64,000 nucleotides of DNA from JASHVB01 sp963762885 (GCA_963762885.1 CAVXNH010000054.1:171472-235471); one strand, 5' to 3'; positions 18,053 to 27,145 are shown, counted from the stretch's first letter. Notes: generated by a model from the sequence alone, not told the origin. Translations and numbers: made by a program.

Positions 18053-18398
18053 TTCGACCGGACCTCGCGGCGATGAAGCGCAATAGAGCAAGCACCTTCC
18101 CGGAGACTGCGGTTTTTAGCTTGGTTGCCGCCTGGCCGTCTTCCATGTGCTCAGCAAAAAATAGAATCGATGACATCGGAATTTTGAACTCCTCCGAATA
18201 TTTCTTCAGCAACAGAAGCGTCGGCTCTTTCTTGCCGTTCTCGATCTCGGATAGGTATGACGGTGCTATCTGAAGCCGCGCCGCCATATCACGCTGCGTG
18301 ATGTCGTAAAAGACGCGAATCAATCGCAGAGCTTCGTTCAGCATGATCTTCCCGTCGGAACCAGAATTAAGAAGGTTGGAAAACTGGGCCTTGACCAT
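18042..18398 (-). CDS. XRE-family HTH protein, retron partner
   Basis: A 118-residue protein. Residues about 25-75 form a classical Cro/XRE helix-turn-helix (ITQRDMAARLQIAPSYLSEI, ENGKKEPTLLLLKKYSEEF). The C-terminal 40 residues are helical and end in a basic segment (FIAARSGRNAA). ATG 18398 overlaps the TGA of the upstream small gene (TGATG), with GAGG seven bases upstream; its own end overlaps the reverse transcriptase start. This position between the RNA leader and the enzyme is that of a retron accessory protein: either an autoregulator or, as in retron classes whose partner is an HTH protein, the toxic effector. Which of these cannot be decided here. Confidence 0.85.
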   Translation of the reverse strand: MVKAQFSNLLNSGSDGKIMLNEALRLIRVFYDITQRDMAARLQIAPSYLSEIENGKKEPTLLLLKKYSEEFKIPMSSILFFAEHMEDGQAATKLKTAVSGKVLALLRFIAARSGRNAA

Positions 18399-18571
18399 CA
18401 CTGCCTCAACACGATCCGCGCCAGCTCATAGCCAAGTCTTGCCAGCGCTATAACCGTCTTCAGCACCAGCGGGTTGCACAGTCCACGCCGTGGGCGCTTT
18501 TTTCGTGCTTCCCGCTTTGATGGTCCCCGTCGCCTATCAGCCACTGGCCTGTTGTCGTCATCGAGCAACAT
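18398..18571 (-). CDS. 57-residue basic protein leading the retron operon
   Basis: Starts at ATG 18571 with GGAGG seven bases upstream (a start at 18613 has no such site). The N-terminus is acidic (MLLDDDNRP), the middle very basic (DRRRGPSKREARKKRPRRG), and the C-terminus an amphipathic or membrane-prone helix (VLKTVIALARLGYELARIVL). Its stop overlaps the HTH start by one base, so the pair is translationally coupled. No family recognised. The basic middle would suit RNA or DNA binding, the C-terminal helix membrane contact. Confidence 0.6.
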   Translation of the reverse strand: MLLDDDNRPVADRRRGPSKREARKKRPRRGLCNPLVLKTVIALARLGYELARIVLRQ

Positions 18572-18602
18572 CGGCTTGCCTCCATCTCGCCACGCAGGAT
18601 TA

Positions 18603-18836
18603 CGTGGCGCCACCCAGACGGAGAGCAGGGGTGACTACGGTATAAGCCCAGAGTTCCTATGGGCGCGGCGCTCCACGCCGCCGCGCCCCGCCCGCATCCG
18701 GTCGCCCTGATGCTGACGGTGATAGAAGGCTCCTTAGCCTCCCGCGGGCCGGCCTCGGCCCTGTTAATGGCGGCTCTTCCCTTCGTGTGACTGACGGAAG
18801 CTTTTAACCACGGGTCCGGATCGCTCTGCAATAACA
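18603..18836 (-). ncRNA. Candidate retron msr-msd RNA region
   Basis: The leader of the retron operon contains a series of hairpins on the coding strand within about 200 bases: GGGCCG/CGGCCC near 18745-18762, AGGCT/AGCCT near 18727-18742, a ten-pair GGGCGCGGCG-type stem at 18660-18690, and GCCCA/TGGGC near 18647-18667. Small open frames here have no credible protein. This is where msr-msd lies in operons whose accessory gene precedes the reverse transcriptase. I could not fix the a1/a2 end repeats or the branching G, so the exact limits are unknown. Confidence 0.4.
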
Positions 18837-18838
18837 AA

Positions 18839-18862
18839 GTTCTCTGTCAGAGAACATTTTTG
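18839..18862 (+). terminator. Perfect hairpin followed by a short T run
   Basis: GTTCTCT, loop GTC, AGAGAAC, then ATTTTT. On the plus strand this has the form of a weak intrinsic terminator; on the minus strand the same dyad lies just upstream of the retron leader and could be an operator. A second dyad, GGACAG-GGCA-CTGTCC, follows at 18885-18900. Confidence 0.35.
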
Positions 18863-19312
18863 GCTGGACATCCTAGGCGATTTAGGACAGGGCACTGTCC
18901 CCCGAGTTGCGGCCGCGGTGGGATCGTTGGCGCCACGCTGTCATCGGACCGGCGATAGCACCCAGCCTGTAGCCATTGCCAACCCAGACCCTCTCCCACC
19001 AACCACCCATGGGACCATAGGGCATCCAATGTCGTGGTCTTCATCGCCGATTACACTTACCCGCTCACCCACTCAGTGGAAGCGCCCATCAGCGCTGATC
19101 CTCAAAAAATTCCCCCGCCGTTGATCCAAATCAAGGCCCCCCACCCAAAGACGTCCGATCTCGCACTGCCGCCGCCTCGAACCGTTACGCCGCGGATCGA
19201 AAGCGACACCGCAAGGCCGGACCCACGCCCGAGTCGCCCGCCATCCCGTGCCCACCGCCGATCGAGCCAAAAAGCCCACCGCCCGCCACAGGGCGCAAAA
19301 ACGAGGAAACGC

Positions 19313-20943
19313 ATGTTCACCCAAACCGTCGATCCCATCGGCAACCTCGGCCTCACCTGCCTCGTCGCCCTGATACCCGTCGTGTTCCTGCTCGTCCTCC
19401 TCGCGGTCTTCCGAGTCTCCGCCTGGCTCGCCGTCTTCCTCGGCTCGATCGTCACCTTCGTGCTCGCCGCCTGGGTCTGGCACATGCCGCTCGACACCGG
19501 CCTCCGCGCGTATTTCTACGGCTCCGCGACCGGCGTCTGGAACGTGGACTGGATCACCTTCTGGGGCCTGATGCTGTTCAACACCCTCGGCCTCACCGGC
19601 CTGTTCGAGAACCTGCGCCGCTGGCTGATCTCGCAAGGCACGCTCGACATCCGCGTGCAGACGATGCTGTTCGCCTGGGCCTTCGGCGCCTTGCTCGAGG
19701 GCCTGGTCGGCTTCGGCTATCCCTGGGCCGTGGTGGCGCCGATCCTGATTTCGCTGGGCCTGAAGGACCTCGACGCCATCCGGGTCGCCGCCATCGCCAA
19801 CAACGCCCCGGTCTCCTACGGCGCGCTCGGTGCGCCGATCATCGCGATCGCCGCCGTCACCGGCTATCCCTTGCTGGCGCTGTCCGGCTCGGTTGGCACC
19901 GTCGTTGCGATCCTGGCGCTGCTGCCGCCCTGGGTGCTGATCTACCTCGTTGCCGGCAAGCAGGGATTCAGGGACGGTTGGCCGCTCGCCATCGTCGGAT
20001 CGCTCGGCTACATCCTCGGCCAATGGCCGGTCGCCATCTATTTCGGGCCCTATCTGCCAGACGTGACCGGCTCCATCGTCTGCTTCTGCGCCTTGCTGTT
20101 GCTGCTGAAAGTTCTGGCGGCCGGCCCGCATCCTCGGTTACGGCGGCAGTCCCGGTCAGCGAAGCGGAACTGGCGAAGGAAGCCGAGCGCGAACACGGGC
20201 TGACCGGCACCGAGGTATTGCTCGCCTGGATGCCGTTCGCCGTGCTGGTGATCGTGGTCGCGGCCTGGACCGGCCCGTGGTCGAGCCTGCCTGCGGTCGG
20301 CTGGTATTTCGTCCAGGTTCAGGCCACCGCGCCGGAAACCAAGGCCACCATCTCGGCGGCGTTCAAGTTCGCTCCGTGGGTCGGCGGCAGCGCGATCCTG
20401 GCGTCGTGGCTGATCATCTGCGGCTTGCTCGGCGCCGCCGGCAAGCTGAAGCCCGGCGACATCGGCGCGCTGTTCGCCAAGACGTTCGGCCAGATGTGGG
20501 GCGCGCTGCTGGTCGGCTTCTTCATCTTCGGCCTGGCCTATGTGTTCAACTACTCCGGCATGGCGTCGTCGCTGGCGAAGGGGTTCTCCTACCTGGGCGT
20601 CTGGTTCATCGTCGTGGCGCCGATCCTGGGCTTCATCGGCGTGGCGCTGTCGGGATCGAACACCTCCACCAATGCGATGTTCGGCAAGTTCCAGGCGCTG
20701 GTGGGCGTGCAACTGGGCTTTCCCGCGCTGCTGCTGCCGACGCTGAACTCGGTCGGCGCAGAGATCGGCAAGCCGATCGCCCCGCAGACCGCCAGCGTCG
20801 GCGTCTCGACCAGCAAGTTCGTGCGCAACGAAGGCGAGGTCATCCGGCACAATTTCGGCTGGACCCTGGTGCTGCTGGCATACCTGATCGTGATCGGCGT
20901 CGGGTTCTACCTGGTCAATCCGGCGGTCATGAGCGTGCATTAG
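19313..20943 (+). CDS. lldP: L-lactate permease family transporter, with frameshift
   Basis: Polytopic inner-membrane carrier of the LctP family, importing lactate (or glycolate) with protons. About 12 or more hydrophobic helices; family motifs LLEGLVGFGYPWAVVAPILI, NNAPVSYGALGAP, LSGSNTSTNAMFG and GKPIAPQTASVGVSTS. Start ATG 19313 is preceded by GAGGAAAC. Near 20118-20126 the frame changes within a hydrophilic loop (after LLLLKVLA) and continues as PVSEAELAKEAEREHGLTG. Repaired length about 543 residues, as expected. Not accompanied by lactate dehydrogenase genes here. The region from 18572 to 19312 holds only the retron leader and an untranslated stretch. Confidence 0.9.
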
Positions 20944-20976
20944 CGGTGTGAGCCGGACCGGTTGGACCCGCGTCCC

Positions 20977-21073
20977 ACTGTCATTGCGAGCGAAGCGAAG
21001 CAATCCCTCGCCTGACGAGCCGGCTGTGGTTCGTCAGGCACGGGATTGCTTCGCATTGCTCGCGATGACAGTG
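20977..21073. repeat. GCGAAGCAATC palindromic repeat, full copy
   Basis: Begins CACTGTCATTGCGAGCGAAG and ends CGCGATGACAGTG: two complementary arms with a central hairpin (CCTGACGAGC... GTTCGTCAGG). It lies between lldP and the toxin-antitoxin pair. Same family as 31246-31330 and 34697-34793. Confidence 0.85.
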
Positions 21074-21202
21074 AGTTTCTTGCAGTGACGGCGAGTTCCT
21101 TGCAGTGACGATAATGGCGGCCGCTTGCCGCCGCGCCGCAGCGTTCGCTTGCCCCGCGCGCCGGTGCGGACTAACCTTAGCTAAACTCACGCGGGATGGG
21201 CC

Positions 21203-21439
21203 ATGGAAACCATCAACGTTCACGCCGCCAAGAGCCAGTTGTCCCGCCTGCTCGATGCAGTGGCCGGCGGCGAGGAGGTCGTCATTGCCAAGGCTGGCAA
21301 GCCTGTTGCCAGATTGATCTCGATCGATAATCCGAAGCAGCCGCGCCAACTCGGGACGCTGGCTGGTGAATTCACCGTTCCCGACGACTTCGACGATCCG
21401 TTGCCGGACGATGTGCTGGCTGGCTTCGAGGGGCGCTGA
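21203..21439 (+). CDS. Antitoxin of the Phd/YefM (prevent-host-death) family
   Basis: A 78-residue protein: METINVHAAKSQLSRLLDAV, then GEEVVIAKAGKPVARLI, the classic Phd N-terminal DNA-binding fold, followed by a short acidic, disordered C-terminus (FDDPLPDDVLAGF) that would wrap the toxin. Together with the toxin it should repress its own promoter. Its TGA overlaps the toxin ATG (TGATG). Confidence 0.9.
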   Translation: METINVHAAKSQLSRLLDAVAGGEEVVIAKAGKPVARLISIDNPKQPRQLGTLAGEFTVPDDFDDPLPDDVLAGFEGR

Positions 21440-21825
21440 TGCGCCTCCTCCTGGACACGCACCTCTTGCTATGGGCGTTAGCTGAGCCGGAGCGTTTGTC
21501 AGACCAGATGCGCCAGATCATCGTTGACCCGGAGAACGACGTCTTGTTCAGCGCCGCAAGCATCTGGGAGGTGGCAATCAAGACCAGCCTCGGTCGTCCC
21601 GGCTTCACGATCCGCCCGGAGCGAGTGGCGACGGAGGCAATCGCCCGCGGGTTCGCCGAGCTTGCCGTGCACTGGCGCGCCGCGGCTGCCGTCGCCGACT
21701 TGCCGCTGCACCACAAGGACCCATTTGATCGCATTATCGTGGCCCAGGCGATGATGGAACCTGCCTACCTCTACACCGTGGACCGGAAGCTCGAACCGGA
21801 CTCGCACGTCGTAAGGCTCGCGTAG
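21439..21825 (+). CDS. PIN-domain toxin ribonuclease of a type II toxin-antitoxin system
   Basis: A 128-residue PIN protein: LLLDTHLLLWAL carries the first acidic metal ligand, SAASIWEVAIK the second, and DPFDRIIVAQA the third, all intact. The THLLLWAL form is typical of PIN toxins paired with Phd antitoxins. It should cleave specific RNAs when free of the antitoxin. Translationally coupled to the antitoxin by TGATG; complete and apparently functional. Confidence 0.9.
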   Translation: MRLLLDTHLLLWALAEPERLSDQMRQIIVDPENDVLFSAASIWEVAIKTSLGRPGFTIRPERVATEAIARGFAELAVHWRAAAAVADLPLHHKDPFDRIIVAQAMMEPAYLYTVDRKLEPDSHVVRLA

Positions 21826-21857
21826 CAGCAAGCGCCACGCCCAGCAGAAAGATCATC

Positions 21858-23190
21858 ATGGCCGATCCCCTCAACCTCCTCTCCGACCTGCTCGCCCGCG
21901 CGCGTGCCGCCGGCGCCGATGCCGCCGACGCGGTGCTGATCTCCGGCACCTCGTTGTCCGTCTCCCGCCGCCTCGGCGAGACAGAGCACGTCGAGCGCGC
22001 CGAAGGCCGCGACCTCGGCCTGCGCGTGTTCCTGGGCAAGCAGGCCGCCATCGTCTCGGCCACCACCGTCGATCCCACCCGGTTCACCGAACTGGCGCAG
22101 CGTGCGGTCGCCATGGCCCGCGTCGTGCCGGAGGACCCCTACGCCGGCCTGGCCGACACCGCCGCGCCGCCGCGGGACATCGCCCTGGACCTGGAAGACC
22201 CCACCGAACCCTCCACCGAGGCGCTGATCGCCCGCGCCGCCGCCGCCGAGGACGCCGCCCTGGCGGTGCACGGCGTCACCAACTCCGAGGGCGGCGATGC
22301 GGGCTTCGGCCGCACCGAGGCGTTCCTCGTCACCTCCGCCGGCTTCGCCGGGCGGTCGGTGCGCACCAGTCACTCGGTCTCCGCCGCCGCGCTGGCCGGC
22401 ACGGGAACGGCGATGCAGCGCGACTACGACTTGCACAGCACGGTGCATCTGGCCGACCTGGACGACCCGGCGAAGATCGGCCACAGCGCCGGCGAGCGTG
22501 CCGTCACACGGCTCAACCCGGCGCGACCGAAAACCGCGAAACTCCCCGTGATCTACGATCCCCGCGTCGCCGGCAGTTTGCTCGGCCACCTGGCGGGGGC
22601 GATCAACGGCGCCGGCGTCGCGCGCGGCACCAGCTTCCTGAAGGACAAGCTGGGCCAGCGCATCTTCGCCGCACGGCATCGAGGTGCACGACGACCCGCT
22701 GCGCGTGCGCGGCCTGCGCTCCCGCCGGTTCGACGGCGAGGGCACGCCCACCACCGCGCGCGACCTGATCGCCGACGGCGTGCTGACCACCTGGTTGCTC
22801 GACAGCCGCTCCGCCCGCCAGCTTGGCATGGTGTCCACCGGCCACGCCGCACGCGGCACCGGCGGCCCGCCGTCGCCCTCGCCGACCAACCTGTATCTCG
22901 AGGCCGGCGAACTGTCCCCGGCCGAGCTGATGGCCGACATCAAGCTGGGGCTCTACGTCAACGAGCTGATCGGCATGGGCGTGAACGGCGTCACCGGCGA
23001 CTACAGCCGCGGCGCCTCCGGCTTCATGATCCGCGACGGCGCCATCGCCGAGCCGGTCGCCGAGCTGACCATTGCCGGCAACCTGCTGGAGATGTTCGCA
23101 CACCTGACGCCCGCCAACGATCTGCGTTTCCGCCGCGGCACCGACTCGCCGACGGTTCGGATCGATGGCATGACGATGGCGGGCGCCTGA
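21858..23190 (+). CDS. pmbA: TldE/PmbA family protein, with frameshift
   Basis: Partner subunit of the TldD/TldE protease, which matures modified peptides and degrades CcdA-like antitoxins. The protein opens ADPLNLLSDLLARARAAGAD and shows RRLGETEHVERAEGRDLGLRV-type and AGVARGTSFLKDKLGQRIFA segments. Near 22670-22678 the frame changes and continues GIEVHDDPLRVRGLRSRRFD, SPTNLYLE and NGVTGDYSRGASGFMIRDG to the C-terminus. No HExxxH motif, consistent with TldE and not TldD. Repaired length is about 444 residues. It starts 33 bases after the toxin gene, probably coincidental. Confidence 0.9.
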
Positions 23191-23335
23191 ACCCACGAAT
23201 GGCTGGTGCTGACGACCTTAGAAGCGGGGGCGCCTGCCTCGCAGGGTATCTTCGCTTGCGGCCCCCTTGCACCCCTGTCCGCGAGCGCATCTAACGCCCA
23301 TATTGCGCCGGGTGTTCACAAACCAGCGAGTTCCC

Positions 23336-24265
23336 ATGCGTCGCACGCCCATTCTGATCGCCGCCTTCGCCGCCCTGGCCCTGGCGCTCGCACCCGGTCT
23401 GGCCGAGGCACGGCTGGGCAGCGGCAGCTCGATGGGCAGCCGCGGCAGCATGACGTACTCGGCGCCCCCGTCCACCGCGACGGCGCCCAACTCCGCCGGG
23501 TCGATGCAACGCAGCATGACGCCGGAGAACCCGTCTCCGGGCTATAGCGGTGCGCCGGGCTACGGCTACCGCTCGGGTTCTCCGTTCATGTCCGGCCTGA
23601 TGGGCGGCTTTATCGGTGCCGGTCTTGCCGGCCTGCTGTTCGGGCATGGCTTCTGGGGCGGGATGCACGGCTTCGGGTTCATCGGCTTCCTGATCCAGAT
23701 CTTCCTGCTGGTCTGGCTGGTGCGCTTCCTGCTCCGGCTGTTCCGCGGCGGCCCGTCCCCCGCTTTCGCCGGTGGCCCGTCAATGTTCGCCCGCAGCGGC
23801 GCTCCTGGTGTGGGCGCCATGCCGGCCGGCGGCATCGGCGGCGGCCGCGGCGCGCAGCCGATCCAGATCGCGCCGGCGGATTACCAGGCCTTCGAGCAAT
23901 TGCTGCAAGCCAACCAGGCGGCCTGGACAGCGCACGACGTGAACGGTCTGCGCGCCATGGTGACGCCGGAAATGCTGAGCTACTTCGGCGAGCAATTGGC
24001 GGAGCAAGAGAGCCGCGGCGTGCGCAACGAGGTCCGCGATGTGCGGCTGCTGCAAGGCGACCTGGCGCAGGCCTGGACCGAAGGCGGCCGCGATTACGCC
24101 ACCGTGGCGATGCGCTTCTCCATGATCGACGTGACGCGCGACATGGCCGGCCGGATCGTGGACGGCAGCCCGACAGAGCATGTCACCGCGACCGAGTTAT
24201 GGACCTTCCTGCGCGCCCACGGCGGCGGTCATTGGATCCTGTCCGCGATCCAGCAAGCGAGATAG
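23336..24265 (+). CDS. Tim44-like domain protein, exported or membrane-bound
   Basis: A protein of 309 residues with a signal peptide (LIAAFAALALALAPGLAEA), a Gly/Ser-rich linker (LGSGSSMGSRGSMTYS), a glycine-zipper-like hydrophobic hairpin (LMGGFIGAGLAGLLFGHG; FIGFLIQIFLLVWLVRFLLR) and a C-terminal Tim44-like domain (DYQAFEQLLQANQAAWTAHD; GGRDYATVAMRFSMIDVTRD; TELWTFLRAHGGGHWILSAI). The C-terminal domain resembles the membrane-docking part of mitochondrial Tim44. Role in bacteria is unclear; membrane anchoring or complex assembly is likely. Confidence 0.75.
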   Translation: MRRTPILIAAFAALALALAPGLAEARLGSGSSMGSRGSMTYSAPPSTATAPNSAGSMQRSMTPENPSPGYSGAPGYGYRSGSPFMSGLMGGFIGAGLAGLLFGHGFWGGMHGFGFIGFLIQIFLLVWLVRFLLRLFRGGPSPAFAGGPSMFARSGAPGVGAMPAGGIGGGRGAQPIQIAPADYQAFEQLLQANQAAWTAHDVNGLRAMVTPEMLSYFGEQLAEQESRGVRNEVRDVRLLQGDLAQAWTEGGRDYATVAMRFSMIDVTRDMAGRIVDGSPTEHVTATELWTFLRAHGGGHWILSAIQQAR

Positions 24266-24268
24266 ATA

Positions 24269-24423
24269 ACCTCTCCCGCGGGAGCGGGAGAGGTCGAGGT
24301 GCGTAGCACCGAGGGTGAGGGTGATCGGGCCGCACGTAAGCAAGTAGAGCGTGCCGACCCGATCACCCTCACCCGCGTCGCTATCGCTCCGCGACCTCTC
24401 CCGCGCACAGCGCGGGAGAGGTT
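24269..24423. repeat. CTCTCCCGC repeat, full two-arm copy
   Basis: Left arm ACCTCTCCCGCGGGAGCGGG followed by GAGGGTGAGGGTGATCGGG; right arm is its inverted counterpart ending in CGCGGGAGAGG, with CGCACGTAAGCAAGTAGAGC between. About 155 bases. Matching full copies lie at 51877, 54588 and 60745. Confidence 0.9.
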
Positions 24424-24440
24424 TGTTACGGAGGACCTCG

Positions 24441-26252
24441 ATGACCGCAGTGGACCCAATCCCCTACTCCGACGCGAAGATCCGCCGCATCTTGGCCACG
24501 GTGCGGACAATCGCGATGGTCGGCGCCTCCACCAATTGGAACCGGCCCAGCTACTTCGTGATGAAGTACCTGCAAGGCAAAGGCTACCGTGTCATCCCGG
24601 TGAACCCTGCCGCTGCCGGCCAGGACTTGCAGGGCGAACGCGTCTACGCCTCGCTGCGCGACATCCCGGAAAAAATCGACATGGTGGACATTTTCCGCGC
24701 CTCCGACGCGGTGCCGCCGATCGTCGAGGACGCCATCGCCATCGGTGCCAAGGTGGTATGGATGCAGCTCGGTGTCCGCAACGATGCCGCGGCCGAACGG
24801 GCCGAGGCCGCCGGTCTGGAAGTCGTCATGAACCGCTGCCCCAAGATCGAATTCGGCCGGTTGGGCGGCGAGTTGTCCTGGAGCGGCGTCAACTCCGGCA
24901 TCATCCGCAACCGTGCCGCCGAGCCGCCCACCGAGCGCCAGGCTAAGCCGCGGCCGATGCCGGCCGACAACATCACCTACGGCTTCGAGACCCGCGCGAT
25001 CCATGCCGGCGCCGCGCCCGATCCCGCTACCGGAGCGCGGTCAACGCCGATCTACCAGACCACGGCCTACGTGTTCGACGACGTGGACCACGCCGCGTCG
25101 CTCTTCAACCTGCACAATTTCGGCTACATCTACACCCGGCTCACCAATCCCACCGTCGCGGTGCTGGAAGAACGCGTCGCCAACCTGGAAGGCGGGCGTG
25201 CCGCGGTCGCCGCCGCGTCCGGCCACGCCGCGCAGTTCCTGGTGTTCGCCACGATGCTGGAGCAGGGGGATGAATTCCTGGCATCGCGGAATTTGTACGG
25301 GGGGTCGCTGACCCAGTTCGGCTTGTCGTTCAAGAAGCTAGGCTGGACCTGCCATTTCGTCGATCCGACCGATCCGGAGAATTTCCGCCGTGCGCTGACG
25401 CCGCGTTGCAAGGCGATCTTCGTGGAGAGCCTGGCCAATCCCGGCGGCGTCATCGTCGATCTGGAGCCGGTGGCGAGGATCGCGCATGACGCCGGCATTC
25501 CGCTGATCGTCGATAACACTCTTGCCACGCCGTATCTGTGCCGGCCGTTCGAATACGGCGCCGACCTGATCACCCATTCGACGACGAAGTTCCTCGGCGG
25601 GCACGGCAACTCGCTCGGCGGCATCGTGGTGGAAAGCGGGAAATTCGATTGGGCGGCGGGCGGAAAATTCCCGGCACTGACCGAGCCGGAGCCGGCCTAT
25701 CACGGCTTGCGCTTCTACGAGAATTTCGGCGACTTCGCGTTCACCACCAAGGCTCGCGCGGTGGCGTTGCGTGATTTCGGACCGACGCTGGCGCCGATGA
25801 ACGCGTTCCTGACGATCACCGGCATCGAGACGCTGCACGTGCGGATGGAGCGGCACTGCGCCAATGCCCAGAAGGTAGCGGAGTTTTTAGCGTCGCATCC
25901 TCGGGTGGCGTGGGTTTCGTATGCCGGATTGGAATCCAGCCCGTACTATGCGCTGGCGAGAAAGTATCTGCCGAAGGGCGCCGGCGCGGTGTTCACCTTC
26001 GGGGTGAAGGGCGGCTACGAGGCTGGCATCAAGCTGGTGGAAAGCGTGCAGTTGTTCTCGCACCTCGCGAATATCGGTGATACGCGAAGTTTGATCCTGC
26101 ACCCGGCTTCTACAACGCATCGACAGTTGTCCGATGAGCAGCGGCTGGCGGCGGGCGCCGGGCCGGACGTGATCCGGTTGTCGATCGGGTTGGAGACGGC
26201 GGAGGATCTGATCGCCGATCTGGACCGGGCGTTGGTGGGTGACGTTGAGTGA
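24441..26252 (+). CDS. CoA-binding domain fused to O-acetylhomoserine sulfhydrylase
   Basis: One 603-residue frame from ATG 24441 (GGAGG upstream). Residues 1-160 are a CoA-binding/Rossmann protein of the YccU type (IAMVGASTNWNRPSYFVMKY; RVIPVNP; VWMQLGVRND; GLEVVMNRCPKIEF). From about residue 172 (MPADNITYGFETRAIHAG) it is a Cys/Met-metabolism PLP enzyme: TPIYQTTAYVFDD, FGYIYTRLTNPTVAVLEERV, PLIVDNTLATPYLC, and the PLP lysine in ITHSTTKFLGGHG. It would make homocysteine from O-acetylhomoserine and sulfide. Usually these are separate adjacent genes. A TAA at about 24943 in another frame means the join could be an indel artefact. Confidence 0.85.
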   Translation: MTAVDPIPYSDAKIRRILATVRTIAMVGASTNWNRPSYFVMKYLQGKGYRVIPVNPAAAGQDLQGERVYASLRDIPEKIDMVDIFRASDAVPPIVEDAIAIGAKVVWMQLGVRNDAAAERAEAAGLEVVMNRCPKIEFGRLGGELSWSGVNSGIIRNRAAEPPTERQAKPRPMPADNITYGFETRAIHAGAAPDPATGARSTPIYQTTAYVFDDVDHAASLFNLHNFGYIYTRLTNPTVAVLEERVANLEGGRAAVAAASGHAAQFLVFATMLEQGDEFLASRNLYGGSLTQFGLSFKKLGWTCHFVDPTDPENFRRALTPRCKAIFVESLANPGGVIVDLEPVARIAHDAGIPLIVDNTLATPYLCRPFEYGADLITHSTTKFLGGHGNSLGGIVVESGKFDWAAGGKFPALTEPEPAYHGLRFYENFGDFAFTTKARAVALRDFGPTLAPMNAFLTITGIETLHVRMERHCANAQKVAEFLASHPRVAWVSYAGLESSPYYALARKYLPKGAGAVFTFGVKGGYEAGIKLVESVQLFSHLANIGDTRSLILHPASTTHRQLSDEQRLAAGAGPDVIRLSIGLETAEDLIADLDRALVGDVE

Positions 26253-26365
26253 CTGGGTTGTGCCTGCCGGTCGTCGATCGCCAGCGTTGTTATCGCTAGC
26301 CGTGTGCGGCGGAGCGTCAACGATTTAGCAGCTATTTGCGCGCAGCGTCGCTGAAGTAAGAATTT

Positions 26366-26916
26366 GGTTCTTCGCTATCCGGTGTGGGTAGCAACGTCCC
26401 CAAGCAGCCTTCCTGGGTTCAGACGATTCGATCGCTCGATGCTGGAGCCTTGGGTTATGGCGACGCATACTCGGCCGGTCGGGCAGTACACATCGCTGCC
26501 CGGTGCGCCTTCAACTTATTTTTTTAAGCACGGAGAAAGTGCGGAGAGCACGGTGACCACGGAGAAAGCGCAGTCCATCGTAAGCTCCCGCCCAATCACC
26601 CGACCGGTCAATTGTTCCGCCCAAGCATATCGCTTTCTCCGTGCTCACCGTGTTCTCCGCCCTTTCTCCGTGCTGAAAAATAAGCCGAAGCCGTACCGGC
26701 ACCGCGGATTTGGCTTCGGCAACATGCCGCAGTGGCAGCGCCAGCAATCACAGTCCGGCGAGCCGCATTCGATTTCGACCAACAGAGTCCGCAACAAGAG
26801 CGAACCTGGTTGCTGCCAAGATCACGCAGGGAACCCGCGATCGCGGCTTGGGGCAACACCGGTTCCGTTACTAGCTGCTTGGGGACGTTGCTACCCACAC
26901 CAGACAGCGAAGAACC
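26366..26916. repeat. 43-base terminal inverted repeats around a 460-base unit
   Basis: Left arm 26366-26408 begins GGTTCTTCGCTATCCGGTGT and right arm 26874-26916 is its reverse complement with 41 of 43 positions matching. Inside lies a second, independent inverted repeat (26517-26685). No transposase or other protein is encoded between the arms. The form is that of a MITE or of two nested non-autonomous elements. The whole gap 26253-27145 contains no gene. Confidence 0.85.
26517..26685. repeat. Inverted repeat of CACGGAGAAAG type
   Basis: Arms at 26517-26568 (TTAAGCACGGAGAAAGTGCG, then GAGCACGGTGACCACGGAG) and 26632-26685 are reverse complements separated by about 60 bases. Repeats made of CACGGAG units are found in many environmental bacteria; this copy is nested in the 26366-26916 element. 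Confidence 0.85.
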
Positions 26917-26924
26917 AAGAGTTT

Positions 26925-26950
26925 TTATGGCATTATGGCGCAAAGGGCAC
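26925..26950. repeat. TGGCATTATGGCGCAAAG motif, inverted relative to 28770
   Basis: GTTTTTATGGCATTATGGCG followed by CAAAGGG is the reverse complement, with few differences, of CCCTTTGCGCCATAATGCCG and its tail at 28770-28797. A third, shorter copy (TGCGCCATAATGCCGCAAA) is at 44637. The pair brackets the two orphan genes at 27146-28721. Confidence 0.65.
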
Positions 26951-27145
26951 AAGCCGACCGTGGTTCCCGACCGCCCATAACGCGATCTGATTCTCGCCAG
27001 TCAGGCGAGTAGCAGCCCCGCGCGGTAGCTTGGGCATAGCGGCCTCGGGCTGCTCCCAACTCCCAAATCTCAACGCCTGAAGCATAGCACCACGCGAGCG
27101 GGGCTGGAATTGTGCGTCATGCGTGCAATATGCGCAATCTTGGCA

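Noticed and set aside
18460..18837. 125-residue minus-strand frame over the retron leader
   Set aside because: It runs through the hairpin cluster, lacks a ribosome-binding site and overlaps the better 57-residue gene in another frame.
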